NCBI GenBank assembly: GCA_963851245.1
Contig: CAWKOH010000004.1
Location: 310,001 to 374,000, forward strand
Length of the DNA stretch: 64,000 nucleotides
DNA from: CAWKOH01 sp963851245
GTDB taxonomy: Bacteria; Actinomycetota; Acidimicrobiia; Acidimicrobiales; Palsa-688
Direction: 5' to 3'
Position 1 is the first letter of the stretch. Each line of letters opens with the position of its first letter. Under the pieces are notes generated by a model. The model ran no database searches. It saw only the letters and a program-made list of their open reading frames with translations, and was not told the origin of the DNA. This document shows, piece after piece, positions 8,224 to 16,688 of this stretch. A program made the translations under genes and the position numbers.

Positions 8224-9135
8224 TTAGCCGAGAGCGGCGTCGAGCACCTCGACTGAGGGGGCGAAGTAGAAGGACCCCGATGCCGGAGTCGAGTAGTCGG
8301 TCAGGGCGTCGCGGGCCTGCCCGTTCATACCGTAGATGGCCTCCATGCGCTCCCGTAGGGGCGCCTGGTCCTTGCAGAAGCCCAGGAAATAAAGGCCGAC
8401 GGTGCCGTCGTGCAGCGCGTACGGCGTCGACCGGCGGACTATCTCGTTTCGCTTCGGCTTGTTGGCATCGGCTGTGTCTCCGTCTCGCAACTCCACATGG
8501 GAAAGGTGGGACGTGGGTACCTGCTTGTCGAGGCGGGTCGAGTCCTTCTTGGTCCGGCCGAACAGGTTCTCCTGGTCCTCGAGGCTGAGGCTGTTGAAGT
8601 ACTTGAGGTCGTGCACCCAGCGCTGGGCGATGGCGAACGCCCCGCCCGCCCCGGGCTTGCCGTCGGCAATGATGGCGCACTCCCGCTGACGCTCGGGTTC
8701 GGGGTTGCCGGTGCCGTCGATGAACCCGGTCAGGTCAAGGCTGTTCCCGTAGATCCAGGCGATGGTCTCGCGTGCCACGTTCATGTGACCGGCTACCTCG
8801 GTGCGGAAGGCGTACTGGGTGTTCCAGTTGCGATCCTTGTGGTCGGAATGGACCCAGATCAGGAGCTCCTCCTGCGTGGCCTTAGCCTCCTTGCCGTCGG
8901 AGGAGGCGTAACCGGGGTAGGGCTGGAAGTCCTCCGGTAGGTCATTGGTCAGGTCTGCCAGGAGGGTGGGGCCGAACATGATGCACAGACTGACGCCTTG
9001 CAGGTCGCAAGAATGTCTCAGGCTCTTCAACGCACCCTTGATGACCCCGAGGTCTGCCCCGTCGGTACGGCTGATATGCACGTACCACTGGTGCTCGCCC
9101 AGCGAGGTCAGAATCGCTCCCTGTGGTGTGGCCAT
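8224..9135 (-). CDS. Dye-decolorizing (DyP-type) peroxidase
   Basis: 303 aa, close to the usual DyP length of 300-315. The signature G-F-I-D-G-T-G-N-P near residue 140 holds the distal Asp of the GxxDG motif. Later come the H-L-S-H-V-E-L-R region containing the heme-side histidine, an R-R-S-T-P-Y segment, and G-L-Y-F-L-G-F-C. The protein lacks a Tat signal, so it is probably cytosolic or loaded into an encapsulin, but I see no encapsulin gene in this window. RBS AAAGGTG precedes ATG 9135. It uses peroxide to oxidise dyes or phenolics; the natural substrate is unknown. Confidence 0.92.
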   Translation of the reverse strand: MATPQGAILTSLGEHQWYVHISRTDGADLGVIKGALKSLRHSCDLQGVSLCIMFGPTLLADLTNDLPEDFQPYPGYASSDGKEAKATQEELLIWVHSDHKDRNWNTQYAFRTEVAGHMNVARETIAWIYGNSLDLTGFIDGTGNPEPERQRECAIIADGKPGAGGAFAIAQRWVHDLKYFNSLSLEDQENLFGRTKKDSTRLDKQVPTSHLSHVELRDGDTADANKPKRNEIVRRSTPYALHDGTVGLYFLGFCKDQAPLRERMEAIYGMNGQARDALTDYSTPASGSFYFAPSVEVLDAALG

Positions 9136-9340
9136 GTTTCAACACCTTTGCTTGGTTGGTTGCAGGACTTGGCTCAATGTAACCGAGTCGGACGGGACGT
9201 GCCACGAGGGTGGACCCGGCCCGACCCACCCGAGGTCGGGCGGTAAGCGGTCGCCACCTTACGGTGACGTCGCTGAGGGTCCTGAGCCATGGACGCATGT
9301 CCTGGGTGCCCTCACACCGCCGGATGTACCGTAGCTCCTT

Positions 9341-12300
9341 GTGGGACTGGTCGTGGGGGTCTTGGGCCCACTCGAGGTTCTCTGGCAAGGGCGCCCGGTG
9401 CCGATCAACGACGCCAAGGAACAAGCTGTCCTGGCCCTGCTGGCAGTCCGGAGCGGCCGGGCCCTGCCGGTCGACCGGCTGATCGATGATCTGTGGGGCG
9501 GCGACCCCCCGAGCTCGGCAATCGTCTCGTTGCAGGTCATCGTCGGACGGCTGCGCAAGGCGGTGGCCGAGGCCGGTCAGGTCATCGTCGCCGGCTCTTC
9601 GGGGTATCGGTTGAGCGAGGATGTCGAAGTCGATCTGGCCGGCTTCGAGGATCTTGTCTCGGAAGGCCGGACGGAACTGGCTCGGGGCGAGTTCGAGCGG
9701 GCGGCCGCCCTCCTTCGCGACGCGCTGGCGCTGTTCCGGGGACCAGCTCTCGCCGGCGTACCGGGTGACGCAGCCGGAGCCGAGGCGATTCGGCTCGAGG
9801 ACGCTCGGATCGACGCGCTGATAGCCAGGATCGAGGCCGACCTGGGGTGCGGACGCCATGACCAGATAGTCGACGAGCTCCGGGCGGTCACGGATGAGCT
9901 GCCTTACCGGGAGGATCTCTGGGCCCCTCGTATGCGCGCCCTCTATCGTTGCGGTCGCCGGTCGGATGCGTTGGAGGCCTTCCAGGACCTCCGCCGCCGC
10001 CTGAACACGGAGCTCGGTCTCGAGCCCAGCTCCGACCTGCACCGGCTCGATGAGCTGATCCTGGCGGAGGACCCGTCCCTTGAATGGGCCGGCTCCGAAA
10101 ATCCGCGGCCGGCCGCAGGCTCCCTCGAGACGCCGCGCTCGGGCGTGGCCACCTTCCTCTTCACGGATCTGGTGGAATCCACAGCTGCTTGGAGTGACGA
10201 TGCCAAGCGGATGACGCAGGTCCTTCTGCGTCACAACGCACTGCTCAAGAATGGCATCGAGAGCAACGGCGGCCTGGTGGCCAAGCACACAGGCGATGGA
10301 GTGGTCGCCATCTTCCCCTCCCCGGACGACGCCGTCCGCGCCGCCATCGCCACTCAGCTAGCCATCGACTCCGAGGACTGGGGACCGGTCCAGATCGGCG
10401 TCCGGATGGGCATCAACTCGGGGGAGGCGGAGTTCGTCGACGGTGACGTGTACGGCCTCGCCGTGAACATCGCCGCTCGGCTCGAAGGCGCCGCCCACGG
10501 CGGCCAGATACTGATCTCCGGTGTCACCGAACAGATGGTGCAAGGGACCCTGCCGGAGGATGTGTGGCTGATCTCCCACGGGGAAAGGCTCTTCAAAGGA
10601 GTCCGGACACCGATAAAGGTATTCCAGGTCGGCCACGCCCGCCTGCGCCAGGAGTTCCCCGAGATCCGATGCCGCCGGCCGGGGACGGCGATGCCGAAGC
10701 CGTCGACGCCCTTTCTCGATCCGAGGAACTACGCCGCCCAGGTCCGGACCGTCGTCGCCGAACACCGGCTCGTAACGCTGACCGGTCCAGGTGGCGTCGG
10801 AAAGTCGCGCCTGGCCGTCGAAGCGTCTTACCTGATCTCGCCCACCCTTCAGGACGGCGTTCGTTGGGTGAACCTGATGCCGGTCGACCGACCCGAGTAC
10901 CTGGCCCACGCCGTGGCGTCCGATCTCCAGGTGAGCCCCGGTGGTGGCGACATCCTGGACGTACTGATCGACCACCTCCAGCACCGAGCGCGTCCTGGTC
11001 GTGCTCGACAACTGCGAGCGCCACGTGGACGCCGTCCGCTCCCTCGCTGCGGACCTCCTGCACGAGTGCCCCGATCTCAACCTGCTCACGACCAGCCGCG
11101 AGCCGTTGCGCCTGGCCGACGAGCATGTCATCGAGGTCGAACCGTTTCTGGCTCCGAACGATCCCGATCTTCTCGAAGTGGGAGTGGAGCTCTTCGCTCT
11201 GTCGGCAGCCGCCGTGGGCTTCTCTGTCGGCTACGACGCCGCCACGCGCGGACAGATTCGTCAAATATGCGAGAGGATCGACGGGCTCCCCCTCGCCATC
11301 GAGCTGGCGGCCGGGCAACTGTCGACGATGAGCCTGCTCGAGCTGCAACGGCACCTTGAACGGCGGGTGCGGATCCTGGCCGCTCCTGGGGAGCGGCGCT
11401 TCGGCGAGCCCGAGCATCACCGCGCTATCTCGGCCACAGTGCAATGGTCTTACGACCTGCTGTCACCGGACTTGCAGCTCCTGCTCGAGAGGCTCGCGGT
11501 GTTTCGAGGCGGTTTCACCGCTGACGCCGTGGCCCAGGTGTGCTACCCGGCGCCCGCCGACGTGTTCGAGACCTGGCAGCAGCTGTCGGACCTCTCCCGG
11601 AAGTCCCTGCTGCGATCGGACCCGAACCGGCCGGTGACCCGCTTCTCCCTGCTCGAGACGGTGCGAGCCTTCGCCGGCGAGCGGCTGGAGGATCGCGGTG
11701 ACTTCGAACCGACGTCGCGCCGTCATGCCCGCTACTACACCGAGCTCGCGGAGGCAGCCGATCGCGGACGGGGCGGTCCCGACGAAGCGCCCTGGGTGGC
11801 GACCGAGCAGGAGGAGCTGTCCAACTTCCGGGCCGCAGTGGCCTGGGCGGCTCAGGCGGGTGAGATCGATCTGGCGTTGCGAACCTACGTCGCCCTCTAT
11901 GAGCTGGCGGCCTTTCAGGGACGGATCGAGATCTTCGATTGGATCGACCCCCGCGCCTACGAAAACACGGATCACGAGCTGGTAGCCGCCGCCCTCGCCA
12001 TGTCCGGTATCCGTCACGGGCCTACCAGCCCGGCCTCGCTGGAGACGGCGGAGCGGGCCACGCTCATGCAGCAGCAGTTCGGCCTGAGAAACCATCGCTT
12101 ACTGCCCTGGGCGCGAGGTTTCTCCGAGGCCAGTCGCGGAAACGGTGTTGCTGCCGTGATGGCTTATCGAGAAGCAGCCGCCGTCATTCGTGACGTCGAA
12201 GGAGAGAACGGCCGTTGGATCACGGCCTTGAGCCTCGATCCGAGCCGGAATCGGGATGAGGCGGAGGACTTGCTGATCCGGGCCCGTCGCGTTGGTCAGC

Positions 12301-12785
12301 CGACCGGATTGGCCAGCGCCATCCTCGCCGTAGCCCGTCTGGCTGCAGCCGATGAGCCGGCCACGGCTCTCCGTCTTCTGGAGCGGGCCGCCGACCTGGC
12401 CGAATCAGTGAGCAATCTGCGCCAGCTGACCCAGAACGATCTGGCCGCCGCATCCGTAGTGGGGTGGGCTGATCCGCAGGCCGCGCTCGGCTACCTGGCC
12501 GCGGCCCTCACCCACGCGGCCGACCTCCGCCAGAACGAAACGGTATGGCGCTGTGTTGCCAGCATCCTGGGGGTGCTTCGTCGCGCCGGACATGAGGACG
12601 CCGCCGCTGAGCTGGCGAGCATATGGACCGATGCCTATCCAGAGGCGGCGGCCCGGTATCCGGTCTTCGAGACGGCGAGGAGAGAAGGCACAGCCCTCCA
12701 GGGCATCGAACGGCCGGACGCGGAAACGGGTGTCTTCGATCGGACCTTCGAACTGCTGCGAGAAGTACGGCAAGCCGGCGTTTAG
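9341..12785 (+). CDS. AfsR/SARP-like regulator: winged helix-BTAD-class III nucleotide cyclase-NB-ARC-helical repeats (frameshifted)
   Basis: About 1148 aa once a frame change is allowed near 10975-10985. There, D-H-L continues in the other frame as S-T-E-R-V-L-V-V-L-D-N-C-E if one C of a CC is dropped. Domains: OmpR-like winged helix (1-90), BTAD (95-240), class III adenylate/guanylate cyclase (265-430; metal Asp in F-T-D-L-V-E-S-T and H-T-G-D-G), NB-ARC ATPase (from about 455; P-loop G-P-G-G-V-G-K-S, L-D-N-C walker B, G-L-P-L-A-I-E-L) and a TPR-like tail. GTG start 9341. It ends against, and overlaps by four bases, the convergent biosynthetic operon, which it may regulate. The single clean frame change looks like a sequencing error. 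Confidence 0.85.
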
Positions 12786-13585
12786 CTCGGGACCCGAGCG
12801 ATCACCTCACCGAAAAATGTGGGCAGGTCGTCCGCCTTCAAGCCGAACGCCCGCCCTAGCTCGTTGACCCGAACGATCATCACTGGGTCGAAGTCGAACA
12901 TGGCGCGCAGGAACCTGGCATTGCCCACGTTGGTCATCGGTCCGCTCGCCAGGATCTCGTATCCGGCGCCGGTCAGAGCAGCCTGGACCGCTGAGATGGT
13001 CGGGCTCTTGGCCAGGTGCCACAGCTGATCGAAGGCCCGCAAATCCCGATCCTGTGCAGGAGTGAGGGGCCCCGGTGGCGCGAACACGTCCTTGATGTAG
13101 ACGTGTCCTCCGGGATGGACCACTCGGGACACCTCGGCGAGTAGACGCGCCGGGTCGGGGCTGTAGCCGATCGACTCGAATAGCACGGCGACGTCGAAGC
13201 TGTGCGCGGCGAACGGGAGAGAGTGGTAGTCGCCTTGAAGGATGGACACGCGCGACTGCAGGCCGGCGTTACCGATCAGGTCGCGCCCGATAGCCGCCTG
13301 CACTCCGGACAGAGTGACACCGCAGACCGTGAGTCCGGGGACCCCCGACGCCATCGCGATGGCAGGTCCACCGACCCCACAACCCACGTCGAGCACGCGC
13401 TGCCCGGGTCCGATTCCGGCGCGCTCGGCCATCAGCCGGGTGGACGTATCCGGATCCTCCGGTCCCGCCTCTTCCTTCTTCAGGCAGCCGGCTTGAAAGG
13501 TGGCGCCGAAGCGGGCCAGGAACTGTGGCGACCAGTGGTCGTAGAAGCGGCGGACGTCTTCGAGCTGCCCGTCCAGCAAGCTCAC
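12782..13585 (-). CDS. SAM-dependent class I methyltransferase, possibly acting on an isoprenoid
   Basis: 267 aa. The SAM motif I reads V-L-D-V-G-C-G-V-G-G-P (residues about 64-74). The D-V-A-V-L-F-E-S-I-G-Y motif II/post-II and V-V-H-P-G-G-H-V-Y-I-K follow. The F-Y-D-H-W-S-P N-terminus and G-V-T-L-S-G-V-Q segment resemble sterol, tocopherol and geranyl-diphosphate C-methyltransferases. The GTG start overlaps the preceding peptide gene's stop (GTGA), so the two are translationally coupled. Context, downstream of a class I isoprenoid-synthase-like gene, suggests it methylates a prenyl diphosphate or its product. That substrate is inference. Confidence 0.85.
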   Translation of the reverse strand: MSLLDGQLEDVRRFYDHWSPQFLARFGATFQAGCLKKEEAGPEDPDTSTRLMAERAGIGPGQRVLDVGCGVGGPAIAMASGVPGLTVCGVTLSGVQAAIGRDLIGNAGLQSRVSILQGDYHSLPFAAHSFDVAVLFESIGYSPDPARLLAEVSRVVHPGGHVYIKDVFAPPGPLTPAQDRDLRAFDQLWHLAKSPTISAVQAALTGAGYEILASGPMTNVGNARFLRAMFDFDPVMIVRVNELGRAFGLKADDLPTFFGEVIARVPS

Positions 13586-13815
13586 GCAGTAGGAACTTCG
13601 AGTCTGGGAGCCGAGAGCAGGTTCTCCAGTCCGTGGTGGCCCACTCGCTCATTGATCCAGTCGATCGTCTGTGGGCTCAACCCCAAACCGGCGCTGGCGT
13701 TGGTGGCCTCGGGGTTCGAAAGCAAGTTTCGCCGGAACTCCGGATCCGTCAAGTACCGCTTGAGCGTTTCTTCGTTCAGGTCGTTGATAACGAAGTCCGG
13801 AATCCCGCTCGGCAT
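13582..13815 (-). CDS. Small protein, leader-peptide-like (possible RiPP precursor or LigA-like partner)
   Basis: 77 aa from ATG 13815, which has GGAGGGG eight bases upstream; an in-frame GTG nine bases earlier would sit on that ribosome site. Residues about 19-45 carry Y-L-T-D-P-E-F-R-R-N-L-L-S-N-P followed by G-L-S-P-Q-T-I. This pattern is seen in NHLP-clan/Os1348-like precursor leaders and in LigA-type subunits. The last 20 residues (from G-H-H-G-L-E-N) are unlike these and contain no Cys. It is locked between an isoprenoid-synthase-like gene (34 bp) and a methyltransferase (GTGA overlap). A biosynthetic precursor or a small partner protein both fit. Confidence 0.65.
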   Translation of the reverse strand: MPSGIPDFVINDLNEETLKRYLTDPEFRRNLLSNPEATNASAGLGLSPQTIDWINERVGHHGLENLLSAPRLEVPTA

Positions 13816-13849
13816 CAGGCTCACCCCTCCAGTCGAGGTCGCAGTGACG

Positions 13850-14773
13850 CTAACCGAATAGCTCGGACAGTAGCATCCGCTCGCGCAGGCTGAAGACAGA
13901 CTCCCGCCGGGCTGAGATCCAAGCGATGGCCTTGGTCATACCGATAGCCAGAGCCGCGTTGCTCGCGGCATCGAGGTCAGCCATTACCTCATCCAGTACT
14001 TCGTCAATGCCGGTCCCCATCAATCTGCGCAGTACGGTGTCGCGGCCCTGCTCACCTCCGAGACGCCTGACGACCCACGTGTACCGACCCCGGTCCAGGT
14101 CCCGCAGGCAGTCGCTCAAGTCGTCCACCAACTGCCCGGCTCGGACGGCGTGGCGCACAAAACTTTGCAGCGCTGCCAGTAGTTCCCACCGGTCTGTCAA
14201 TGACAACAGGGCCGCGCCCGGCAGGACGAGGGGCTGAGACCGGTCCAGCACCAGGTCGAAGACGTCGCCGTCATAGTGCGATTCGGGCCGCATAACTTCG
14301 TGCTCGAGCAGCATGGCGTGGGCGTATTTGCCGGCTATCGATTGGAAGAGCTGCCAGAACTTGGGATCGGCACCGACGTGGCCGGCGATCAAAGCCTGGT
14401 GCCGGATCAGGAAGGCGTCGGCCAGAAACATGGACAGGTCGGGGTCACCCATGTTCTCGTCCAGGCGATCGTCGTGCACCCGTACGTAGAGGTAGCCCGT
14501 CACGGTCGCCTCGACCATGTCGGCGAGCCGCTCGCCCCGTCCGGCGCCATGATCGACAGCGGCCGAGACCCACGCCGGGAAGTGGAGCAGCGGCTGGGCC
14601 AGCGGATGCGAGAAGGCTTCGGGGTCGGAGAGGAGCCGCATGCGATCCATCAGGTGGTCGAATTCCCCGAGCAGCGTCGAGCTCAAACTGCCTCGGAGCA
14701 CCAGCAGACGGCGGCGGGTCTCAGCTATTGACGGGTCGACCTGGTCCGACTGCTCGCCCTCAGCACCGTCCAT
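13850..14773 (-). CDS. Class I isoprenoid-synthase-like protein
   Basis: 307 aa, all-helical. Two aspartate-rich segments fit the metal-diphosphate sites of class I isoprenoid enzymes: H-D-D-R-L-D-E at residues 100-106 and Q-L-V-D-D-L-S-D at 214-221, the second followed by D-L-D-R-G-R-Y-T-W. The G-G-K-R-x-R-P motif of chain-elongating prenyltransferases is absent, as is the NSE triad of canonical terpene cyclases. So the protein is probably an atypical prenyl-diphosphate-using enzyme, not an ordinary IPP synthase. It follows the MFS gene by 24 bp and precedes the peptide gene. Product unknown. Confidence 0.65.
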   Translation of the reverse strand: MDGAEGEQSDQVDPSIAETRRRLLVLRGSLSSTLLGEFDHLMDRMRLLSDPEAFSHPLAQPLLHFPAWVSAAVDHGAGRGERLADMVEATVTGYLYVRVHDDRLDENMGDPDLSMFLADAFLIRHQALIAGHVGADPKFWQLFQSIAGKYAHAMLLEHEVMRPESHYDGDVFDLVLDRSQPLVLPGAALLSLTDRWELLAALQSFVRHAVRAGQLVDDLSDCLRDLDRGRYTWVVRRLGGEQGRDTVLRRLMGTGIDEVLDEVMADLDAASNAALAIGMTKAIAWISARRESVFSLRERMLLSELFG

Positions 14774-14797
14774 TCGGCCAGCCTCGCGGAGAACCCC

Positions 14798-16330
14798 TCA
14801 ATCGCCTTTCAGGTCCGACGTCTCAACTGTGTCTATGGGCGCGTCGGTTGCCTGACTCGTCCGGCGGATGGTGGCCAGCGCCAGCGGCGCCGAAGCAAAC
14901 AGCAGGGCGGCGGCGATCAGGAGGCTTATGTCGAGGCCGTTGCGGAAGGCGGCATAGGCGGGAGGGGACACCTGGTCCACAAGGGCCTGGACGCTCTTGC
15001 CGCCAGGGAGGTTGGTGGCCGTCTGTCCGGTAGTGACCCCATTGATGACCAGCTGCCGGATAGCAGCGGGGATGTGCAGCTGTATCAGTCGGCGGGTCAG
15101 GTCAACTGTCAGCTGGCCGTTGACGATGGCCCCCAGGATGGACACGCCGGCCACCGCTCCCAGCTCCCGGAAGGTGTTGGTCGTCGACGCCGCCATACCG
15201 GAGCGCCGGGCCGGCACCACACTGAGCACCGTCGACGTGACGGGGACGAACACGATCCCGAGCCCGGCCCCGGCGATGGCGAGTGTCCAGCCGATGTCGC
15301 CCATGCCCGGGTTGGGGATGAGCCGCAGGTCGGTCAGCAGTATTCCGACGCCGGCGAGCAGGCAACCGGCGGCCATCGGGATCCGGGGCCCGCTGTGGGC
15401 CACCCACCGACCGGTAAGAGCCGAGGCCACGATCATTGTCAAGGCCAGAGGCAGGAAGACGGTGGCGACCTGATACCCATTGACCCCGCCGACCTCCACC
15501 ACGTAGAGGGGCACGAAGAAAAAGACGGCGAAGGTGGAGAAGTAACCGGTAAAGGCGATGACGTTCGATCCGGCGAAAGCCGGGATCTTGAAGTACCGCA
15601 GGTCGAGCACCGGGTTGGCCGCCCTCCGTTGGTCGACTATGAAGGCCACGGTCGCACCGGCTGCGATCAAATAGAGCAGGATCACCACCGTGGTGGCGTA
15701 GCCGTTCACCTCTCCTTGAATGGTTGCGAAGGTGGCGGCGACAACGGCCACTCCGCCGAGAAGGAAGCCGCGGACGTCGAGAGCCTTGTCGACCGGGTCG
15801 GAGCTTTCGGGCAGCACGGCATAGAGGCCGATGAGAGCTATCAGCCCGAAGGCCACGTTGAAGTAAAAAACGGCCCGGAACGACCAGAGGCCGACCAGCA
15901 CACCGCCGATCACCGGTCCCATGGCGAGCGCCAGGCCGGATACGGCCGCCCACACGCCCAGGGCCTGGGCCCGGTCCCTGCGGTCGGGGAAGATGTGGCG
16001 GATCATCGACAGGGTGCCGGGTTCAGAGGCCGCCGCCCCCACCCCCATGATGACCCGTGCCCCGATCAAGACCCCGGGCGTGGGAGCCAGGGCACCGAGC
16101 AGCGACCCGGCACAGAAGATCCCGATCCCGATGCCCATGATCCTGCGCCGCCCGAACAGGTCGCCCAGCGTCCCGAACATGAGCATCAGCCCGGCGAAGG
16201 TGAGCGCGTATCCGCCGACCACCCATTGGAGCGCCGTCACGCCGGCGTGCAGCCGGGTCTGGACGTCGGCCAGGGCCACGCTCACGATGGTGTTGTCCAG
16301 GAAGCTGAGGAACAGGATGAGCGACATCAC
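14798..16330 (-). CDS. MFS exporter, DHA2 (14-TM, EmrB/QacA) family
   Basis: At least 510 aa with about 14 membrane segments. TM1 contains F-L-D-N-T-I-V-S-V-A-L (DHA2 motif D1), the loop G-D-L-F-G-R-R-R is MFS motif A, and motif C is G-P-V-I-G-G. The only canonical start in this frame (GTG 16330) cuts into TM1. The frame stays open upstream to about 16605 without ATG, GTG or TTG. Adding one G to the G5 run at 16453-16457 joins it to an ATG-ATG pair at 16505-16510, so the true gene probably starts there. It heads the isoprenoid-peptide-methyltransferase operon and would export the product. Confidence 0.82.
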   Translation of the reverse strand: MMSLILFLSFLDNTIVSVALADVQTRLHAGVTALQWVVGGYALTFAGLMLMFGTLGDLFGRRRIMGIGIGIFCAGSLLGALAPTPGVLIGARVIMGVGAAASEPGTLSMIRHIFPDRRDRAQALGVWAAVSGLALAMGPVIGGVLVGLWSFRAVFYFNVAFGLIALIGLYAVLPESSDPVDKALDVRGFLLGGVAVVAATFATIQGEVNGYATTVVILLYLIAAGATVAFIVDQRRAANPVLDLRYFKIPAFAGSNVIAFTGYFSTFAVFFFVPLYVVEVGGVNGYQVATVFLPLALTMIVASALTGRWVAHSGPRIPMAAGCLLAGVGILLTDLRLIPNPGMGDIGWTLAIAGAGLGIVFVPVTSTVLSVVPARRSGMAASTTNTFRELGAVAGVSILGAIVNGQLTVDLTRRLIQLHIPAAIRQLVINGVTTGQTATNLPGGKSVQALVDQVSPPAYAAFRNGLDISLLIAAALLFASAPLALATIRRTSQATDAPIDTVETSDLKGD

Positions 16331-16511
16331 CGCCAGAGCCAGGCGGGGATAGGGGAACTCGGGCGCCCCGCTGGAGGCGGGAGCGGTCGGGCCCGGTGCC
16401 CCCCGGGCGCCGGCACCCGCCCGCAGCGAGAGGGGGATACGGCTCAGAGCCGCCCCCGCGTTCCTGGGGTGCGGGGGGACACCACCGGAAGCTGCTGACT
16501 CTTCATCATCT

Positions 16512-16550
16512 TTTAAGAAAAGTACCGCTGGAGGAGTGCTACTCAGCGGA
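16512..16550 (-). terminator. Hairpin plus T-rich tract, probable terminator of the S9 peptidase gene
   Basis: On the minus strand a stem CCGCT/AGCGG (16526-16550) encloses an inner GAGT/ACTC pair and is followed by TACTTTTCTT. It lies downstream of the S9 peptidase stop and directly before the ATG pair of the exporter operon. It separates the two units, or could act as an attenuator for the operon. Confidence 0.5.
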
Positions 16551-16596
16551 TATAAGGGTCGAACGGAGGGGGCGAGGTCCGTGGCAAGCTCTTGTG

Positions 16597-16659
16597 ATGG
16601 AGCTCACAGAGGTGGTCCGGCGGCGCCGGATGGTGCGGCGCTACGACATGGACTCCTAG
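16597..16659 (+). pseudogene. Nitroreductase N-terminal remnant
   Basis: A 20-codon frame beginning M-E-L-T-E-V-V-R-R-R-R-M-V-R-R-Y-D matches the N-terminus of nitroreductase-family proteins, then hits TAG. The frame after the stop still reads P-A-V-E-R, as expected for the P-V-P-x-x-V-V-E-R segment of that family, and then homology ends against the tail of the S9 peptidase gene. This looks like the stub of a deleted nitroreductase gene. Two intact nitroreductases lie a few kb away. Confidence 0.6.
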
Positions 16660-16688
16660 CCTGCGGTCGAGCGGCAGGGGCCGGGCCG

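Noticed and set aside
12782..13585. Geranyl-diphosphate 2-C-methyltransferase of 2-methylisoborneol biosynthesis as the specific call
   Set aside because: The neighbouring isoprenoid protein lacks the 2-MIB synthase motifs, and no cyclic-nucleotide-binding gene is adjacent.
15074..16498. Plus-strand frame rich in His, Gly, Asp and Glu
   Set aside because: It is the antisense of a 14-TM exporter; hydrophobic codons read backwards give this composition.
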